Positions 48,766 to 62,785 of a DNA stretch of 64,000 bases are shown one piece after another (position 1 is the stretch's first letter; every line of letters begins with the position of its first letter). Source of the stretch: Cinclus cinclus (Eukaryota > Chordata > Aves > Passeriformes > Cinclidae); assembly GCF_963662255.1 (NCBI RefSeq), contig NC_085047.1, forward strand, positions 11,648,347 to 11,712,346, given 5' to 3'. Under the pieces are notes generated by a model. That model ran no database searches. It worked only from the letters and a program-made list of their open reading frames with translations, and was not told the DNA's origin. A program made the translations under genes and the position numbers.

Positions 48766-51700
48766 TTTTTGTATTTACTTAAGTATGACCTTTAAGCATG
48801 ATTCTTCCCTTGAATAAAATCAGATTGCTGTAGGTACTAATTATGTCAGTTAATCTGCAACTAAGATGCTGACTAAAGGTAAGGCTATGATTCAGATTTG
48901 ACAAGACTAATTTCCAAAATGCATTGCCTCCTTTTTACCTAGCTGCATGTAAATAATCAGTAAGTAATTATATTCTATTTTGAAGTGAGTCTGGGCAAGA
49001 AATCTAGGAACCTCTAATTTAAGCAAAAGTATTTCCTATTGTTTTTTAAATCTATTTGGTTATTTGGCCCAGATCACCCAATCATACACTCCTCAAAATC
49101 AATTTTTAATTTTGAGGTATTTTAGAGAGTAGATCAAATCTGTTTGTATTTCAACCTCTCTTTTCCTCTGGAAAGTAAGTTCAGTTCAAAATATCTGATA
49201 TTTCTTCACATCTGGACACTTTAAACCCCAAAGCTAGAATGTTACATATAAAGTAATTTGTGGTTTTAAACGTTGGTTTCCACTCTCCCATATAAATGCA
49301 AATAAAATGTTTTCCATTAGAAAAACTCTGCCTTGTGCTTTTTTAATGGAGGCACTGGAGACTACAAAGTAGAGTAGAATCCATTTTGATAGTACTGCAT
49401 CTTCTCTCTGAGTGCCAATCTAAATATTTCCATCTGTCAGATTTTTTATTTAATATTCTAAATAATGTAAGTTGCAGGAAAAAGGGAACAGTCATTTTTA
49501 TTTCACTTTCTTTTGCCAGGTTTTGGTGGTCTTACAGGTTTTTTTTTTTTTGATTGCAGAAATGTGTGTGTGAAAATTTATAGTCGTTTCATCTGCCAGG
49601 ATATCACCTAGAAATCCAAAGATGTCATTTTCATATGTTCATAAGCAAACATTTTCCAAAATTCAAATTTAAAAATAATTTTAAAATAACGTAAAAAAAT
49701 AAAATGTAGCTTTCCCCAAGCACAAATTCAAATCTCTGCTGAAGTAGAAAGAAATATACAAAAACAATCAAGACACTTTCATTATAGAATTTGTTGTCTT
49801 GACTTCAGTCTGGAATGCTGCTGCCACCTATGACATTGTCTAAATGAATATGGTGCATGCAATGGCTCCCAGGTTAATCAGTAAATGGCTAAATTCCTGT
49901 GGCATTTGCTGGGAAAGAGAGGAAAATTATGAACAAGAAGTTCCAAGAAACTGAAAGGTCAAAATATCACATGAAAAGGCAAGTTTCAATTTTAAAACCC
50001 TACTTTCTAGTGAACCTATCTAAAGCAGCTCTAGGTGAGGATCCACCTTTATGAACTGTTTTATAGTTTCATGTGATTCAGTCATAACAATTGCCTGAGT
50101 TAAAGACTTGATGTGCAAGGATATATTTAAGTGGTTTGGGCTAGTTTGTTTTTTTTTGAAAAGTCCTTACATCCAGAAGACGAAAAAAATCTATACTTTC
50201 ATTGTTTAATTCTAATTTTCATATCATAAAGTATTTTCTGCATTTTTAAAATTATTTGTCTTCTTTAAGTCAGATGTCTCAAGCGCCAAGTAATACAATA
50301 TCAAATACACAAAAGAATATCAAATATCTATAAATCAAAGCCTGCTCTCTCATCTAAGGGCTGCTTAGGAGTAAAAGTTTGGAAAATACAGAGAAATCCC
50401 CCAGCATGTCCTACATGAGAGTCCAAACCCCATGAACTCAGTAATGAAAAATAAATAAATGACTCTGTCCTTAACTGCCAAGCTGTTAATCCATAATGTG
50501 GAGTTGTCCTCTGTTGTTGTCAACACTGATATATAAATCATATCAGACAAAACAAGAACCAAGCTGACCCTTTACCCCTTCCTTAAGCCAAATGCAAGCG
50601 TTTATAATGCCTAAATCTTTTCTCCCTCTTTTCTTTCCCTCTTTTCGCATGTCTCTCACTTGTTGGTTTCTCCTGCGTTGATAAGAGTAGAAAACTGTGT
50701 GGGAGTCTGAAGTGTTCTACAAAGAATTTCCACCCAATTTCCTAAGCCAAAGAGATCTCAGTAACACCAATGCACCTACAGTTTGGTCCTTCATAAATCC
50801 ATGGCTCCTGCTGCTCAGGACTTCTGGGAAGAGGAATGCATGGAGAAAGCAGCTCTGCAAGTGAGCGATGACACAGAAGAAAAGCTACTCTGGAGGGGGA
50901 AAGGAAGAGGGAGAAGGAGAGGTGGCCTTTCAGGAAGAGCCAGAGAGACCAAGGAGACTGATAGAAATCACTGCCTAAAAGAGTTCAGGGGAAGAAGACC
51001 AATGGAAATACATGAAAGCTGAGCCTTTAATAGGTCTCAGGGTAAAAAACAATTTAAAGTCAAAGGAAAGAGTGCAGCTGGTTTAGGTATCAATGAAAGA
51101 GGTTCCTTTATGTCTTACCTAAATTTAATTTATTCAATGAGTAAAATATTCAGTGACTTCTCTGTAAGTTGGACAGGGCCCTAAGTGAAAAAGGGCATGA
51201 AATTAACTGAATTTTGACACTTGTAAAGTTCCTGCAGAGCTCATATCAGGATCAAAGCCTAGAACTATAATTGTATTGCTCATTAAAATAATGGAACAAA
51301 TATTGAGAGAAAAATAACTAAATCCAGGGCAGAAATGCCAAGAGCGATATGTGACATGAGTATATGAAGAACAGATCTTGCATGAGAAACCAAATTGCTT
51401 TTTTTTAATAGAGTTATGTTTCGAGGGGTGACTTGCTAAAGAAACCCCAAAATCTCTTCCTTGGTAGAAATTATATATGTCAATAACATCCTAAATTCTG
51501 ATCTATAATTAGCAGATGAAGGGAGAGTAAACATTTGATGTTGTGCCCATTTTTAACATTAGTGTGTAACATTTTATTGATCAAGGGTAAATTTCCAGAG
51601 AAATTTTGTGGTGTAGGAGCCAGGGTACCACTGGAGATTTCTAGTTTGATTTGTACATGGTACTATCATGTGAACCACTGTCTTGGGTGAAGCACCACAA

Positions 51701-54130
51701 CCACAAAAAGCACTGACCAAAGTACAGCTCCCTGCATGGATCTTGGAGTGCTGTGTCAACAGCATGGATGTATTCAGCCAGGACTGCAAAACAGAGAAAA
51801 ATCCTTAAGGCAAGTTCCTGAAAATTCTTAGGCTAAGTTGTAAGGTATTGGGAATGAGATAATTGTGTTGTGAAAGTGAGACAGCTGAAGAGCTATTTCC
51901 AGGTAAAGTGGGGAAGTGGTTCGAGGGTAGGATTTAAGCGTGCAAGAGCCAAAACTGTTGGCCTGCACTCACAAGGTGAAAAGGTGAGGGAAATACTGAC
52001 TCAGGTACTCAAGAGCCACATGGAAATTCTTCAGATCAGAAACCAGGCTGGTCAATAGACCACCTAGCAATGCAAAGCTCCAGTTCTCACTTGGAGAAGC
52101 ATATCTTAGAAGATATGCATCAAATCAGAGGGAAAAGAATAAAGCAATCAAATCCAGGGAGAAATGCATCATGCTTAGCATGGTAGATAAAGGTGAGAAT
52201 ACCTATAACAATAGAGCTGTATCCATACTTATCCACAGGTTTTTGAGGAAGAAGCAACAAAAAAAATCCACCAGACCTATGGTGTGAAATTGAGAGAAGG
52301 GAAAGTATAAGACAGTGTCTGAAAGAAGTCTGTGAAACAGAGCAGTTTGCTGGGTTGATGGGGTTATTTATGAAGGACAGCTGACTTGGCCTGAGGAATG
52401 GTAACACATGTGACACCCCCTCCAAGGGCAGCAGAGATCCCACAGCAGCATCCAACATCCACTAGTCCCTGACTCAGCCTGGAGATCCTCATATTGCTTA
52501 GTCCTTCTTTATCCCTGTCTGGAACAACAAATGGTTTAGGGATTGAGTTATGAATGGATTATTCTGGTGTTTACTGTTGGCAACTGCCTGAAAGTATTGG
52601 GCTGGTTTTATTCCTCTGATAACTTTTTCAGAGTTTTTAGGGATTAATAAATCCTTATTTAGTCATGAAGTCCAGTAGGGCATAAACAGAAGTATTTGCC
52701 TGTTTTTTGCCCATGTGAGTGTGTTATAGCTCCAGAGTTTTTATTTTCTCCTTGCTTTTCATCTGGTCTAAATTATCATTGTACTGTTGGAATAAATTGC
52801 ATTTAAGCACCTGCCACTTCCAGATGTCCAATATTTGCCAGGTTTTTTCCTGTTGCCAGTACCAAGAAAGAAAAGGGGATCTTCTGCTAGTCCCTTTGAT
52901 GACATGGACAGAGAAAATTAAGAGAACCACTATATACTGCCTTATAAGATCTCTGAAACTCAGGTGTGGAGGAGCAGTCAACTATTTCTAGTGTGAAAAA
53001 TAAGCTTCCATGTGGAGTTCTCTTACAATCCAGAACACATACTGGACAGAAAGAAAAAGAGCAGGAGCTTGCATCCCCTCCATACAGCTATTGTGTTTGG
53101 CCTGCTACACATGGAATCCAGTGGAAAGCCAGCATGGAGTGGGAAAAAGTATCACTTGCCCATATCTTATGATAAGTGATGCTTTGAAGTAAATTGCTTC
53201 TGTTTAATTTGGCTTATGCAAACAACAGTGCCTCTGGTGAGGCAGCATGAGCTCTGAAATCAGCATGAGCAGGATCAGCCTGTGCACTTCCTTGTTGATT
53301 TGGAGTATATGGAGTACTGTCCTTTATGGATAGTCCTCATGCATGAATCTAATTACCCTCATGACTAGTGGAGACTTTACATTGGTATAGAATGAGCTTT
53401 GCTTCTGAGCAGATTAATTGAAACACTAAAATAAAAGTAATTTCGGCTGAATTTTATTGCTGCACCTACAAAGAAAGAAAGAAAGAAAGTAGCAATTATT
53501 TTTAATGTTTTGCAAACTCCAGTTTTTCATCATCTTAACTGCATTGAATTTCAGAAATATTATGATCTGTGGAATATAAGATCATATTTAACAAAAGAAT
53601 AAAAAAACCTCTTTATTTTTAGAGTGCCTTGTCTTGTGTTAAGATTTGGTGAGTAGGATATAACCAAAATGATTGTTCAATTATATCTTAGATTAGCTCA
53701 TTCAGTAATGAGATAAACAAGCTGTCTGGCAGAATGGGTTTTGGTTGATGAGGAAATTGGCAAATAAAAATTTTTAAAAAGGCTTTAATCACATTTATTT
53801 CCTGAGTCACAATGAAGGATTAATGTAATAATCTAGACCAGTCAGTCACACTAATTTTGTGGACATATGTTAATGAACATACAAAAGAACACAAAAAATT
53901 CGTAGCACCAAGCAATAAAAACTTGTGAGTTTAACACTCTGGGGGAAAAAAACCCAAACATTCATTTCTATATTCATATTCCACATTCATGTTTCTATAT
54001 GGTTTGCAACTGTATCTTCAGAAGAACAAGGATGTTAAATTGCTGGAAAGTTTTCTGGAATATTAAAAACCGCAATTCTATATCCAGCAGATGCCAGCCC
54101 TTACCCTGTGGATAAAAGTCTCCCCTCAGC
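48766..54130. other. Unique AT-rich noncoding sequence
   Basis: No gene is recognised. The segment at 49790-49925 looks like a candidate conserved element (see findings). A T13 run sits at about 49538-49550. A purine-rich patch at 50870-51020 gives a 79-codon frame rich in Arg, Gly and Glu, with no known domain. An AAAG microsatellite of about five units lies at about 53469-53489. Confidence 0.6.
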
Positions 54131-56105
54131 AGCAGTTTTACTTCTATCTTGTATGAGCCTTCAGACCTAACTGTATTTCATGCAGTGACTTTAAAAAGAG
54201 CAAAGTTCTCGCCTCTGAAGGCAGTGGAATAGTTCCTGAAAATTTCAGAGCCATCAGAAGTAACTTTGCAAAGGGCATGCACAAGAAAATCTTCATTCCA
54301 GGAGTTGTGATAGCTATGCATAGATGCCATGTCCAATCCCCAATAAACAGTGCTGGAAGCTTCAGGGAGCTTGGAAAGGTAAGAGGGGCCGAGCTGCACT
54401 CCCAAGGCGTTCTAGTTACCTGCCCCAGGTATTTCAGATCTGCCTTGGCCATACTCTGCCTTCGCTGACTTCATGAGTAGACCCATGAACAATGAGTACA
54501 AAAACCTCTACCTGGTTGAAGACAGGTATGGAGACCTCTACGGTTCAAAAATAAACAGTTTTGTATACCTTTTGTCAGGTCTGAAAAGTATAAGGAATTA
54601 CATTTAGAAGTCCATAGAGGGATTACGATGACACAGACAAAAGTTAGGAAAAAATAGAAATCCCTAGGCTGTCTGTGCAACATCATTCTAACCCCTGGAA
54701 GCAGATGTGATGTTTCCTTCTAAGTTCCCAGAGAATTGTTGCTTTGTCTCGTGACTTCTGCTGGATCCCCTGCATCATGCATCTGTGTGGCCTCAGAAGT
54801 GCTCAGATTGAGAGAAAAACAAAGACATCTAAGAATTTTTCACTATGTAATGAGTTACGGGGTGCTGCAAAATATTCTTTTAAGGTAAATGTTATCACTT
54901 TTCACAACAGCAACAAATTATCTGCAGGTATCTCATGTTCTGCTATTTAAAGTAAGATAAGTACAAACACTCATCCCCGTGCCTTAATTAAAAAACTGTA
55001 AGTGTTATGCTTTTCCTCAAAATGGATGACACTCACTTGATTACTGTAAGCATAGCCACACTCAGCTATAACCACAACAAATTACCCATCACTCCACATC
55101 TTATGCTGTTAATAGCAATGTAAGTACAATCTTCAAAAGCATCCAGTAAATGGCAGACTAAAGGCTGTTTCATTGCTTGTCCAAAAATAGCAGAAAACTA
55201 CCTTTAATATCATTCCAAGGACTCTGCACTTTCTAGAAAATGTATATCGTACTCTTATCTGCAGCTTGTCAGACAAAAGCCATGTGTCTTAGAAGTCCTA
55301 ATATGCCCTGTGCTTCAGGCAGGCTTGGTTTTCCAAACATTTATTTATTTTATTATTTATTTTATTTATTATCTTGAATTCTATTTCTTAGCCCTGCAAT
55401 GTAAAACTGTCTATAATATACTTCAGTATTAATTTGTTGTATTGACAGAAAATACTAAAAAGGGAAATATAACTGATGGATGCAGTGTGGAGCTGCTCCC
55501 GGAAGGACTAAGAAGTGATGGATGTTCTAATGGAAAAAAGAACAATGGAGATAAAATAAAGGCTCTGTTTCTTGTCCTAAAAAGGATAAAATGGAGACTA
55601 TTTCATATTAGCTGTTTGAATAATCAGGGACCAAAGGAGCACAGTGACTACCATGGTGAGAAGGGCCAAGGAATAATACCAAGCTTTGGTCTTCTACCAG
55701 TGGTATACACAAGACATTTAGGATGAATAATCGAGCCCCAAATGACACACACTCTAACTGTGGATTATACAGGATCAGAAGATGGTTGCTCCTGACCTCA
55801 GCTACCCTGCTTGTGCTGTGTAAAATGAAGAAACTCTCTAAGTTTAATTTTGATGGCTGTAACAGCAGTTTGCACCCTCATTTATATTTACCCTTCTGTA
55901 TTAGCTGATACAATCTCCTGGTAACAGGATTAAAAGGCACTGAAATACACAAATAGATCATTAGGGACAAATTACATTTGCAACTAATGCAATTCTTAAG
56001 GCTCGGAGCTGATAATTATCAGATGGTGGCAGACAAAGAAACCCCAAGAAAATCCCTTAAAAACCATGGTTGAACTCACAATTAAGATGAAACTAAATTT
56101 ATTCT
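54131..56105. other. Unique noncoding sequence
   Basis: Open frames of 61-102 codons occur on both strands at 54.1-55.9 kb. None has a recognisable domain, and those at 54144-54468 overlap antisense to each other. A TTTA/TTA-rich simple repeat lies at about 55339-55372. Confidence 0.6.
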
Positions 56106-56618
56106 ATGTCAGCAGTATGTTCATTGCCTTGGCTTTCACTGCAAGGGGCATGCCCAATCCCTCCAGAATCAGAGGGTAATGCTATATTCCCCTTGAAGCC
56201 AAAGGGGAATTCCCTTCTGAGAGTCTGTGCCACAGGCCCAGGTGATGAGGCAGCAGCAGCTCCATTCCTTCCTCATTCATCTGGCCCCAAGGCTCTCTCT
56301 TCTTGTCTTTACTGGTCTAGCCAGCCAGCTCTTTACAGCTTGTCTCCCACTCCAAGCCTCCAGCTAGAGGTGCTTCCACAAGTTCTTCCACAACCTCTCA
56401 TGTTCTACATGTTACTGCCATCCCATGGGAGCTTTTCGTTAAAATCTTTGTGTTCTGAGCCTATGTTTTCTCTCCCCACACTTCTTTTCCTTTTTCCCTT
56501 CATGAGGAGCTTTTTCAAATGCTTTTCCCAAATAATTTTGTTGATAAAGGTGTCCTTCCTAATTCTTCTACCAGCTGAGACTGAGAGAATAATCACTGCT
56601 TTCTGTGGATTTTATTAG
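56106..56618 (+). other. Longest non-repetitive open frame (170 codons), probably not a gene
   Basis: An ATG-to-stop frame of 170 codons lies in a locally GC- and pyrimidine-richer segment. The predicted product is rich in Leu, Ser and Pro, with a hydrophobic stretch near residues 120-155, as expected from translating CT-rich DNA. No domain, signal peptide, promoter, Kozak support or flanking splice context is recognised. A 63-codon frame overlaps it on the minus strand. I report it because it is the longest such frame outside microsatellites. Confidence 0.2.
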
Positions 56619-58544
56619 GTGCACTCAGGTTGTTCTTTTCATGAACATGTCTCAGCCCTAGATTTCTCTGTAATCCCTTTTACTGCTACTTTAGATTTCA
56701 CCTCCTGAGTGCTGAGTGGCTGCTTTGGGCTAGTGGACACCTTTTTTTCAGCTTTTACTCTAAAAAAATAAAAAACAAACAAAAACAACAACTCAGGTAC
56801 CTGTGGGCTGGGTAGTAAAACCACCAAAAGATTCATTTGGAAAAGGAAAGTAAGAGAAGGCAATTTTGGAGCAAGTGTTACCAAGCCCAGTCACACAGCA
56901 CAGTTGGAATAATCTATAAAGTTTAGTGGCCACATTCCCGTTTTTAATTTACTATGCTTTTTACAAACATGCAGCTATTTCAATATGCAAAAGCAAATAG
57001 CATCACTGGGAAGTTGAACAAGAAGCATGAGCATACCCAGTCTATTGTATACTAGACTGTTGAAGAAAATGTACAGAGAAAAACCCCATACTTATTTAGT
57101 AATATTTTACTGCTTACAGGGTATATTTTTTCATATTTTTATATATTTATTTTTGCTAGATCCAGACACCTAATCATGAAGAAAGGATCTTTCTTGACAC
57201 AACACTTTAGACAGATTAGGGATGACAGTTCATGCAAATTGCAAAATTCATTATACTTTGGTGCTTTCACATCAAACTTATGACACATATCATGTATAAT
57301 AAGTGGGAAAATATATTTATATAAAATAAATTAGAAAGTAAAATAGGTTAATAGGGATCTGCATGCCTCAAAAGACAATGAAGTCGAACTCACCTGATAC
57401 ATTGACATTACACGTAAATCTTACGTGAATTCATGTTCTCTAGGCATATCACCTGCAGATGGAACACACTCGTGCCTCAAATAAATCCCTGCATATCCAG
57501 GAACTCTGCAGTTTTCTGATCTCTGACTTCTTTTAAATTAGCCTGTCTGGAAGCGGGATGAATTAATCAAAATGCCCAATACTAATTTCTAACAACAGAA
57601 AACACGAGTGCATGTTGCACAGTGCCAAGGCTTGGCTGATGCCAAGACACTTCCCAGATGCTCCTCAACTCACTTGAATCAAGGATCAGAGTCTTTAGAG
57701 AGTGAAAACTCTTCCTGGCCTGAGGAGGAGACTGCATGGTCATGTTTTGATAATCCAGAAGAGCAGGTCGCTCAAAACTTACTACTCATGTGTTCTCGAC
57801 AGTGACAAGGTTTGTAGTAAGAAACCTAGATCACAGTCAAAAGCTCTTCAGCACAGTGAAGAGTAGTACAGAATAACAAAATTGCTTATAATTAATTCTT
57901 TTTTTTCATTCTAATGGAATTCCTTGTTCAAAAGTACCAGATATTGATACTCACTATGTAATTATTCTTCTTACAAAAAAGGGATGCTGTCTGAAGCTCT
58001 GAAGACACCAAGAAGGAATTTAAAATCAAGTCATTCAAATTAGTTCAAACTACCAGCCACTGTGTGTTTTTACCACCACTGTGCATTACCAGGCATCCCC
58101 TGGATTTTCAAAGCCATGATATTGCTTACAAGTGCATAAACAACACAGAATTAAGGGGCGAATGACTTCTTGTGATGCTTCCAGGTTTCAGGCATGCATT
58201 TTTTTCTTCTCTTGGTGCTGGTCCACTGCTCTCACTTGCAGCTGGACTAGGTGGATGACTGTACTAAGTTGTATTTCAAATATTCCACCATGAGAAGTCC
58301 ACAAGTTTTCCCCAGCAGCCTGAGATAGCTGGTCAAGGATGTCATTTCACACATGTTCACACATACAAGCACACACTGCTGACTCAGGAGCAGCTTTAAT
58401 GAAGTGACAACTGGGGCAGGGGAAGTTGCAATTAGTTTAAACCAGGGGGAAAGGAATTAAACATCAAAGAGTTGGAAGCCCATTCAGCTTCCATTGTTTC
58501 ACACGCCCTCATAAAAGATGGTTAGATGGAAACACAGCAGGTGT
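56619..58544. other. Unique AT-rich noncoding sequence
   Basis: No gene or transposon is recognised. An A/C-rich tract sits at about 56762-56792. The interval 57100-57350 is strongly AT-rich. Confidence 0.6.
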
Positions 58545-58581
58545 AAAAAAAAAAAAAAAAAAAAAAAACCAAAAAAAACCC
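58545..58581. repeat. Poly-A run (A24) continuing into an A/C-rich tract
   Basis: Twenty-four A, then CC, eight A and CCC. No clear flanking duplication was found, so retroposon origin is not supported beyond the tail-like composition. Confidence 0.9.
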
Positions 58582-59951
58582 AACTGCTCTTAATGGCTGT
58601 GCTGGAAACCAGCTTTTGTTTGAGGTATATTTCATATAGCTCTTGTGGTCTTTCATAGTGAGGATATTTCCCTCTAAGGTAACGTGTTGGATATTGATAA
58701 GTTTGTTTTAAATTCTATATAATTAAAGTAGTAAATAGAATACTGACATGTCTGTGACCTGAAACACCATTTAATAGATAAGTATATGACTGTGCTATGA
58801 AAAACACACATCGGATAAGACAGAGGTCAGCAAGGTCCTCTGCTCTCAGTGAAATTACCTGTTTACTCTAAATCATGTATCAGCATTAAAATTGCAGGAA
58901 GAAGAAAGCACCCCTCCTCCCTCCAGTATTGAGACAGATGGAATAGACCTCCAGCTGGAGCCTTTTCAATGTTTTTCTGGATGGAACTGATATCTCCAGA
59001 AATTAAAAGCTGTATCTACTCTTTCTTTTTCTTTTTTTTTTTTTCTCTTGTGGTAAGTATGCTAATTGGATAAAACAAGCACAGACAGTTGCAAACCCAT
59101 TGCTACAACATATACTGTATTATACCCACTCTAGCCATGAAAATGATTCTGTTTGTGTTAGAAAAGAGAAGCCAAGGAGAAAGGTCATTATATTGTGTCT
59201 GCAGCTTTCACTCCTAATATGTGATTCTCATTTCTCAGTAAAGGGAAAATCAATACTCCTCTAAGTTGCCTTGGATTCAGAAAAGATAGAGCTTTACCCA
59301 CTGTGTGGTAGTGATTTCGAATGATCATAATGTATATTATGCAATGCTGGTTTTTACAAAACTCTGAACTTCATTTTGACATTTTTAATTGTGTCATTGA
59401 GTCTTCTCTAAAATTGCAAAGTAGAAACACTTCAAGTGCAATGATATTTTAGTATAAATTTTGCTCTCTCCACTATGAGCTGCCTCTTAACACCATACTG
59501 CTCTCCTCAGGTTTGATTTAGGTGAGAGGTTTTTCTCTCAAAGCTGGATGATTAAAGGTAGCCATAGCATCCAGGATTTGTGACAATAACAAAAGAAATA
59601 GATCAGATTTATGAGGGTTTACATATGAAGAGGCTATGTTTGTAGCAGAGACACACAAGTAATTTGCTTCCTTTTCTATTTTTTAGTTTTAAGATCATAT
59701 TTTCAACCATTTAGGCTGGAAAGACTGGGAAAAAAAGCAAGGCATTACTGGAAATTATAAGAAAATGTAATCATGTTTTAGGTTCATTATAGCATATTAA
59801 GAAATTTTACTTATATTCTAGAAAATCCCAGGAAACTGTGGCACAGCTGGACTCAAAGGAACAATGAGAAGGAACTATGGAGACAGGTATTGTGCAGTAG
59901 GAGCTCTTACTGCCAGATGGGAAGGACCAAATGAGATCATTGTAAGAAAAA
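58582..59951. other. Unique AT-rich noncoding sequence
   Basis: Nothing is recognised. A T-rich run lies at about 59022-59046. Confidence 0.6.
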
Positions 59952-60025
59952 GCCTGGAGTCAGCACCTGGAGGTTCAATCCCTCTCTAAGCCAGGACATG
60001 GCACACTCCAGCTGTAGTCGCCAAC
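59952..60025 (+). mobile_element. Possible MIR tRNA-like head
   Basis: CCTGGAGTCAGCACCTGGAG followed by GTTCAATCCCTCTCT resembles the MIR head, where CTGGAGCCAG...CCTGGGTTC-AATCC-CTCT surrounds the Pol III B box. A following CCAGCTGTAGTCGCC could be the start of the core. The rest of the core is not visible. Weak call. Confidence 0.33.
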
Positions 60026-62785
60026 AAAGAGATAACAAGGAGACACTAAGCACGTTTCTCACAGGAGGAAACCTTTTGCAAAAAAAAATTCCTTAGTCTT
60101 AAAGACACCCTGAGTATCATCCCTGACATCATAAACTCAGTGTTCAGCACTAAACCCACAAGCCCCATGTCATTGGCATACAGTTTCCATCTAGAAAACC
60201 ACATTTAAACACAAGGTATGCAAACCTTTCTCTGAGCACGTGTTGGAGAGCTTTGTTCCTCTGTGCTCTCAAGGAGAAGTTAACCCCATTCTGGAGGGCA
60301 GTTTCTTCCTGAAGTTGCTGGGCCAAGCCATGATAGGGGCTGAATAAAGCCCTGCACAAAAATTATTATTCACCACTTAAGGGGGAGTTCAGCTCTGGAT
60401 CCAAATTCTGATCCTGACTCATCAGCTCACAACAATAGTATTCCCTTAATTTCAGCCCTAGATTCCAAGTTATGTATTACATTTTGAAATACTTCCTATA
60501 TTTTTTTTCTCTCTTTCTATTTTTTTTTTAATACAGGACACTGAATTTTAAGTAGATATACATTAAAAAAAAATAAAAAGAAAACCAAAAAACCAACAAA
60601 CCAACCCAAAAAATTGCCATTACCACCTGCTCCTTTCCCCTAACCATCACTCACTAAAGACACCATCTGGGAATGACTAGCAACCAGAGCAGGGAGTGAG
60701 CAGTCCATATGTTAAAATTTAAAATTTGACAGCCTTATTCTGGCCTTTCCATCACCCACTACTTTTCTGTTTTACAGTTTCGGTACAATAACTAGTCTCT
60801 TCAACATTTGCAAAGACTAAACCATTTTTTTTTCATTGTGGGTGGATCTTTATTTTAGGTTATATAATTTCATTTAAGATGAAGTCCATTAAATTCTCTC
60901 CACTCTCAGACTCCTTCCAAAAATGTAATGTGAAACAGAATGAGATATTTAATTATCAAAACCTGTGGCAATTACTGTACAACTCATGTATTAAATTATT
61001 AGACTAGAAAGATGAGAAGAAAAGCACAGTTCTCTCTTCTTTTGCATTAGTTTGTAAATGTGACAGACCTCTGGGTACTGTTAATAATTTTTCTCAAAGC
61101 TAGCAAGAAATCTACATAACTTTTTTTTCGTCTTCTCATTTCAACCCCCAAATCCCATCTTGTAGATTTCCCTTATCATTCACATACATGCAAAGTGTAG
61201 TGAGACTCTTAAGGAAAAGCAAGGTAATTTTTTAAAAAAAGCAAAATGTATTCATATCACTATAAAAATAGACAGGAAAAATCCAAAGGAAGATGCTTTA
61301 AATCCTGAAATTATGCTTGTTTCTTACTTGCTATCTCTGATCCAATTTTTAAAGACTCCTCTTATAATAATGAAACTTATAGATTGTACCTCTTTAAAGT
61401 TTTTTGCTGTACATTCTTGTGGGGGACGTTATAATCCAGGCTCAAGCAGATGGAGGAAAAATGACTCGTGAAAAAGGCCAGACACAAACTTTTATATGTA
61501 CAAAGAAAAGCCAGACTGAAGCATTCCACTAAATATCAGCAGATCTAGTACATTTATCTTTTGAATGGATACTTTTGTTTAACAAACACAAAAAAGATTC
61601 TGCAAGACCATTTATGAACATCTGAAAGAAGTTTGGATGGTGCAATACTTGACTATTACAGACTGAATAAAACCAGCACCCAATAAGACTCTTTGAAACT
61701 GAAGCTATATTAAGCATTCTCTTTAAAATAAAACCTGCAACTACACCTGATAAAAGCTTCTGAGTGCTTTTGTACTCCATTCAAAACCCTTTCAAGGCTG
61801 TTTGGTGCCAAGCCAAATATTATTAATGCAACTCAGGAAATGTTCTGACTAGGCAGACAGCTCAGTGGGGATGTCAAAGATTTGCATGAATTCAAGAAAA
61901 TGCGAGGAGAGAAAGATGAGGCTCATCAGAATACCTGTTGCAGAAACATAGTTCACGCTCTTTAAAGGACCTGAACACCTCCTGGCCATTTTCATTTTAA
62001 CATTAACTTTGTCAGTAGATTTCTAAATTTTAAACTTCCATGCAGATTCAAGAGTTTATTGATAAAGTATTTGGTCAAAAGAGGCATTACTGGGAATCAA
62101 AACCTAAATGGGTAAGGATCAGATTCTGCCATCTGGCTGAAGGTGAAAATCAGCAACCTCTGCCAGCGTTTTACTTTGTGATGTTCCTACTGAAAGGGCA
62201 GCATTAGGCAGGAATCAGCACTATACGGAGAGCTATTTCTTTTAGCCACAGAGTTCTGAGATTTACAGCCGAAGAACTAGTATGTTGTTTTAGTGAGAAC
62301 CTATCCTGTAAGAGGCACATATTCTATACCCGTACTCCCTCCTTCCCTCATATTTTGGAACCCTACTGGTGTGGCTGCCAGCTGTGACCAGACTGTCAAT
62401 TATTTGGCTCCCTCACTGAAGGACTGGATCACATCCAAAGCCTCTTATTCACAAGGCTAAGACAAAATCTAGGTCCCTTATGTTTGTATACAGGTGTTCA
62501 ATTAGGAGAGATCCTATAGGGAAACAATTTTTTATTTGAACCATAAAAGACATTGATACTCTAATCTGAAACGTCAGCAAAACATGAGGGGCTGCTTCAT
62601 GTCAGGAGGAATAGTAGTAGTGGAGTCAGGAGTTTCACTGATTCAGTTCACCTTCCTCAAAAATTACTTTTTTAGCCCAGAAACACAAGGAAAGGCAATG
62701 TTTAATCTGATTTTCAAGACTTTTTCAGTCAGAACTGAATTCTAGAATCTTTGTTCCTGTTAAGAGTTTCACTTTCTGATAGCTT
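60026..62785. other. Unique AT-rich noncoding sequence
   Basis: No gene is recognised. An A/C-rich tract lies at about 60566-60612. An AATAAAGCC string at about 60343-60351 is isolated. Open frames are at most 83 codons. Confidence 0.6.

Noticed and set aside
54144..54468. Overlapping 60-100-codon frames on both strands
   Set aside because: Antisense overlap without recognisable content. At least one must be spurious and nothing favours either.
55442..55726. 94-codon frame with charged composition
   Set aside because: Looked for zinc-finger, kinase and membrane motifs and found none. No promoter or splice support.
60300..60360. AATAAAGCC context suggesting a sense-strand LTR
   Set aside because: No TATA-like box at the right distance, no terminal TG/CA and no composition boundary.
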